The position numbers and the translations under genes were made by a program. Shown here piece after piece: positions 31,501 to 33,208 of a stretch of DNA of 33,208 bases. Under the pieces are notes generated by a model. The model made no database searches, was not told the origin of the DNA, and saw only the letters and a list, made by a program, of their open reading frames with translations. The stretch covers positions 1-33,208 of the forward strand of contig WTJY01000310.1 in assembly GCA_011524645.1 (NCBI GenBank), in the 5' to 3' direction. Within the stretch, counting starts at the first letter, position 1, and each line of letters opens with the position of its first letter. The stretch is from Anaerolineales bacterium (lineage in GTDB: Bacteria; Chloroflexota; Anaerolineae; Promineifilales; Promineifilaceae).

Positions 31501-32829
31501 GTGACGGACATCATCGGGGTAGTCCAGGTCGATGTCGGGCATTGATAGACGGCCGGGATTTAAGAAACGCTCGAAGATCAGGCCGTTGCGTAGTGGGTCG
31601 ATACTGGTGATGCCCAGCGTGTAGGCGACGACAGAACCGGCCCCTGAACCGCGCACGTTCCACCAAATGTCATTCCGCTTCCATTCGGTATAGCTGTCAT
31701 AAGGGTAGGGGTCTTGATATTCTTGCCACCACTCATCAGAGCGCATCGCCCATTGGCAGAGGTCCCATACGATCAAGAAATAGGTTTCAAAGCCCATCCG
31801 GCCGATAATGTTGAGCTCGTGATCGAGCCGATCTTTTAAAATTTGATCCGCTTCCGCCCGTTCTTCACCATAACGCCAAACCAGCCCTTCTTCGCAGAGT
31901 TTGCGCACGTAGGTCGCCGAAGTCTCCCCTTCTGGTACATCGAAGAGGGGGAGGTGATACCCTTCAGAATCGAGCGAGACATCGCACATTTCGGCGATAA
32001 GGATACTGTTTTCGAGCCCGTTTTCGACGATGCTTACGTTGTAATCACGGAACAAGAAAGACATTTCTGCGCGTGATTTCATGTAATACTCTTTGTCCGA
32101 AAAGGTCATTTTCGGATTTTGGACGGTCGATCCTGTTTGGATACAGAGCAAAACTTGATGCGGATCGGCGTGCTCTTTGTGGGTGTAGTGCACGTCATTG
32201 GTTAGCAGGTAGTTGTTTTGCAAGCCGAAACGGGGGGCCATTTCGATCAATTTTTGGTTGATGACAGTGAGTTCTGGAATCGTATGTTCTTGTAGTTCGA
32301 TAAAAAAGTTTTCTTTGCCGAAAATATCGAGATATTCACCCATAAGCTGATCGGCTAGGGCGAGGTTCCCTTTGTTGATCGCTTGGGGAATTTCGGCCGC
32401 CATACAGCCGGTGGTGCCGATAATCCCTTCACTTTTGCTCGCCATATACGGCCGATCAACCCGAGGCTTGTAGTAATACCCTTCAAGCTGCGAAGTCGTG
32501 GCCATATCCAATAGGTTTAGATAGCCGGTTTGATTCTTGGCTAAGAGCAACATGTGACAACGTTGTTTGTCCAAACGGGAGTCTTTGTCCTGCATCGTGC
32601 GGGCCGCCATATAGGTTTCTAGTCCGATGATCGGTTTGACCCCCGCTTTTTTCGCTGCCCGATAGAATGGCATGGTGCCATACATGACCCCGTGGTCGGT
32701 TAGGGCGACGGCCGATTGCCCGAGTTCGGCCGCGCGGTTGACTAGATCGTCGATCCGGCTGAGTCCGTCGAGTAAAGAATATTCACTATGGCAATGGAGA
32801 TGGACAAAGTTTTCGTGATTATTACACAT
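28597..32829 (-). CDS. dnaE: DNA polymerase III alpha subunit
   Basis: This is the main replicative polymerase, 1410 residues against about 1160 in well-known DnaE proteins. The PHP domain (about 8-215) begins HLHCHSEYSLLDG and keeps several metal-type His/Asp residues. The palm has RGSGAGSVVAYTLG (393-406), PDIDLDYPDD (431-440, catalytic Asp434 and Asp436 by comparison) and KVDFLGLSTLT with the third Asp. Fingers, a helix-hairpin-helix region and an OB domain (about VRVAGMLAQLRPLTTKKGDPMSF) follow. Two oddities stand out. A Trp/Tyr-rich insertion lies before RGSGAG (about 363-392). After the OB domain come about 190 residues of disordered Pro/Ala/Asn/His-rich sequence (including GHRNDNSKGHRNGHRNSNG) leading to a compact 70-residue C-terminal domain. 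The ATG has no clear ribosome binding site. Confidence 0.97.
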   Translation of the reverse strand: MCNNHENFVHLHCHSEYSLLDGLSRIDDLVNRAAELGQSAVALTDHGVMYGTMPFYRAAKKAGVKPIIGLETYMAARTMQDKDSRLDKQRCHMLLLAKNQTGYLNLLDMATTSQLEGYYYKPRVDRPYMASKSEGIIGTTGCMAAEIPQAINKGNLALADQLMGEYLDIFGKENFFIELQEHTIPELTVINQKLIEMAPRFGLQNNYLLTNDVHYTHKEHADPHQVLLCIQTGSTVQNPKMTFSDKEYYMKSRAEMSFLFRDYNVSIVENGLENSILIAEMCDVSLDSEGYHLPLFDVPEGETSATYVRKLCEEGLVWRYGEERAEADQILKDRLDHELNIIGRMGFETYFLIVWDLCQWAMRSDEWWQEYQDPYPYDSYTEWKRNDIWWNVRGSGAGSVVAYTLGITSIDPLRNGLIFERFLNPGRLSMPDIDLDYPDDVRHWMVAYSKRRYGSEKVAQIITFGTMGARAAIRDVGRALDMPLTEVDSVARLIPAIPGKPVKIKNVMDSEHEFYSKELEERYKKEPAVKELLDNAKSVEGLSRHASSHAAGVIISDAPLQQYVPLNRPTSGAEGLGGVDRVTQWPMEIVESIGLLKVDFLGLSTLTVMRRAARIIEQRYGTQYTMDNIPYDVGHVGPDPERKPEILFDALGRGEVAGIFQVEGAGMRKLMMEMKPRRFDHIIAAISLYRPGPMENIPEYIRRMHSDIYDGKDIVTYHAPTLEPILKDTYGIIVYQEQIIRIASDLAGYEPGPADMIRKAVAKKKKKLMEEHRIKFTEGAMNNNHTREQCEAIWDDIEFFARYGFNKAHAADYAKVTCQTGFLKAHYPTEYLTAMLSVERDKTEKVQRYFAEAKNLNIDVGAPSVNHSFIDFSIEDDGERPLIRFGLGAVKNAGVNSLSLIIDERVENGQFKDLEELCERVDLRKVGKRSLEYVIKAGAMRDFGTVPQLLDAMDRIVSYSGNQHDAAAAGQMSLFGGLAAPVQMEVDLTRPETELAKEFREADYKKVLEWEKDALGVYVSEHPLERPLAQLAGMTSLTLSDLDVTKNGKQVRVAGMLAQLRPLTTKKGDPMSFGQLEDLEGKVDLVFFPRTWAQVREEISVDQVMLVFGKVQADEANVSIIVDRIDTKVDRVSAVETQPRPSQTSFQMREPKPWEVEDTSAEPVRELAPSAVRLNPNPEQEPEAAPAASASPQPVPKQPPAPQGKPAVPANGHRNDNSKGHRNGHRNSNGNSHHTPPPNKGFNVAPPPPPAFEDNWVSAYASESADYGYDEGIPAPPPGMTPRVLTPQTATTPTDTNENAGHTPAPYPGGKNDHTSRAQTAVQEPTRVTETETAAEPQRIYIDISLTANWQAACRTAVEIASRSRGTDYLTIRIPERNLEIDFPNCRPRYSESLVKSLKKVAGVQAIHTI

Positions 32830-33208
32830 GTGGCTTTTGGCTATTGATTTGCATTAGTTGGTATGAAAATACCGTGGTTCCTAAGTTTTGTTGTGTTGTC
32901 CCGCATTGGTTTGATTATAGCACAAAATAGAATGTTTTTTCTATTGATGCTGCACGAATTACAGCGTCTCAGAAATCCTATTAATTTTTACAATTCGTCT
33001 GTTTTGCCCCCCTCTCCCGTTGGGAAAGGGGCTGGGGGAGAGGTAAATTTATAAAATCCACCTCCCCTAGCCTCTCCTGATAGGCTAACTTTTACCCATA
33101 AGTATCTTTTTAGGTGATATGTAAGCACTACGATTCCCCCCCACCCCAACCCTGCCCCCCGAGGGGCGGGGCTATTAGAAAACACGCTATTTTTGTCGGC
33201 ACGGCCGA
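32830..33208. other. intergenic region at the window end, upstream of dnaE
   Basis: No gene is supported here. 32830-32959 is AT-rich and should hold the dnaE promoter on the minus strand; I could not pick a convincing -10/-35 pair. The rest is filled by repeat copy 4 and a further GC-rich hairpin (GCCCC-CCGA-GGGGC, about 33156-33170) in a C-rich context that resembles the same family. The last bases contain another CGGCCG. Confidence 0.5.
32960..33092. repeat. truncated MITE, copy 4 of the GC-rich hairpin repeat
   Basis: The left end (TACAGCGTCTCAGAAATCC, with TA at the border) and the following stretch up to the AAATTTATAAAATCCACC segment match the 25274-25436 element almost base for base, with the hairpin CCTCTCCC-GTT-GGGAAAGGGG. 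The right hairpin is shortened (CCTCTCCTGATAGGC) and the right terminal repeat is missing. Confidence 0.75.

Larger units (their letters stand above)
1..33208. repeat. highly iterated palindrome CGGCCG across the window
   Basis: By eye I count about 113 CGGCCG hexamers, one per 300 bp, where about 8 would be expected in random DNA of balanced composition. They occur in genes on both strands and in all reading frames (in trpB and the TlpA-like gene: CGG CCG, aCG GCC Gt and GC GGC CGt frames are all used), mostly flanked by A or T on at least one side. Gaps include about 329-2100 (origin and tRNA region), about 10405-11350 and 27332-28740 (methyltransferase). Confidence 0.85.

Overview
The window looks like a chromosomal segment of a bacterium of roughly balanced GC content, most likely a member of the Chloroflexota (Anaerolineae-like). 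This is an inference from gene content: a serine/threonine kinase fused to an ATPase and TPR repeats, MacA-like adaptor proteins built as lipoproteins (which fits a one-membrane cell), FtsX/MacB-type permeases of about 800 residues, and an ECF sigma/anti-sigma pair with a two-TM anti-sigma factor. The DNA carries an extraordinary number of the palindrome CGGCCG, about 110 by eye in 33 kb, in all reading frames. It acts as a genome signature; the DNA methyltransferase gene lacks it and so looks foreign.

Layout. 1-637: no convincing gene. It holds a 364-bp imperfect inverted repeat, whose mismatches suggest a rod-shaped + strand RNA, followed by a very T-poor GC-rich tract. 638-1075: a small two-TM coiled-coil membrane protein. 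1078-1321: a strong replication-origin candidate (four perfect DnaA boxes and one near-perfect box, TAGTTA-rich AT stretch, four 22-bp palindromic iterons). 1501-1952: tRNA-Lys(TTT) and tRNA-Pro(CGG) with terminators. 1990-2349: a small four-TM protein.

2625-10540 (minus strand): an efflux-type operon. In transcription order it encodes a fused double ABC ATPase, a large FtsX-like permease, a single ABC ATPase and two lipoprotein HlyD/MacA-like adaptors. A divergent TetR regulator (11042-11620) faces it, and an inverted repeat sits on the predicted operon promoter. 11750-14892 (minus): a second FtsX-like permease with no ATPase of its own, translationally coupled to a winged-helix regulator that has a palindrome just upstream. 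15004-16824 (minus): ECF sigma factor and membrane anti-sigma factor. 16992-19509 (plus): trpB, a TlpA-like thioredoxin and a degenerate Lgt-like membrane protein. 19676-23293 (minus): the kinase-ATPase-TPR signalling protein. 23658-25154 (plus): a stand-alone nuoN. 25437-26354 (plus): a DUF4380-like protein. 26468-28393 (minus): a sulfotransferase and a C5-cytosine DNA methyltransferase, 6 bp apart. 28597-32829 (minus): dnaE with an unusual disordered C-terminal extension.

The intergenic spaces are rich in small structured repeats. A GC-rich multi-hairpin family occurs four times; one copy is a complete TA-flanked MITE whose end abuts a start codon. Other foldback elements lie at 6340-6513, 19519-19671 and 28421-28557. 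The most striking unexplained signals are the rod-like inverted repeat beside the putative origin, the iteron/DnaA-box origin itself, and the CGGCCG over-representation.
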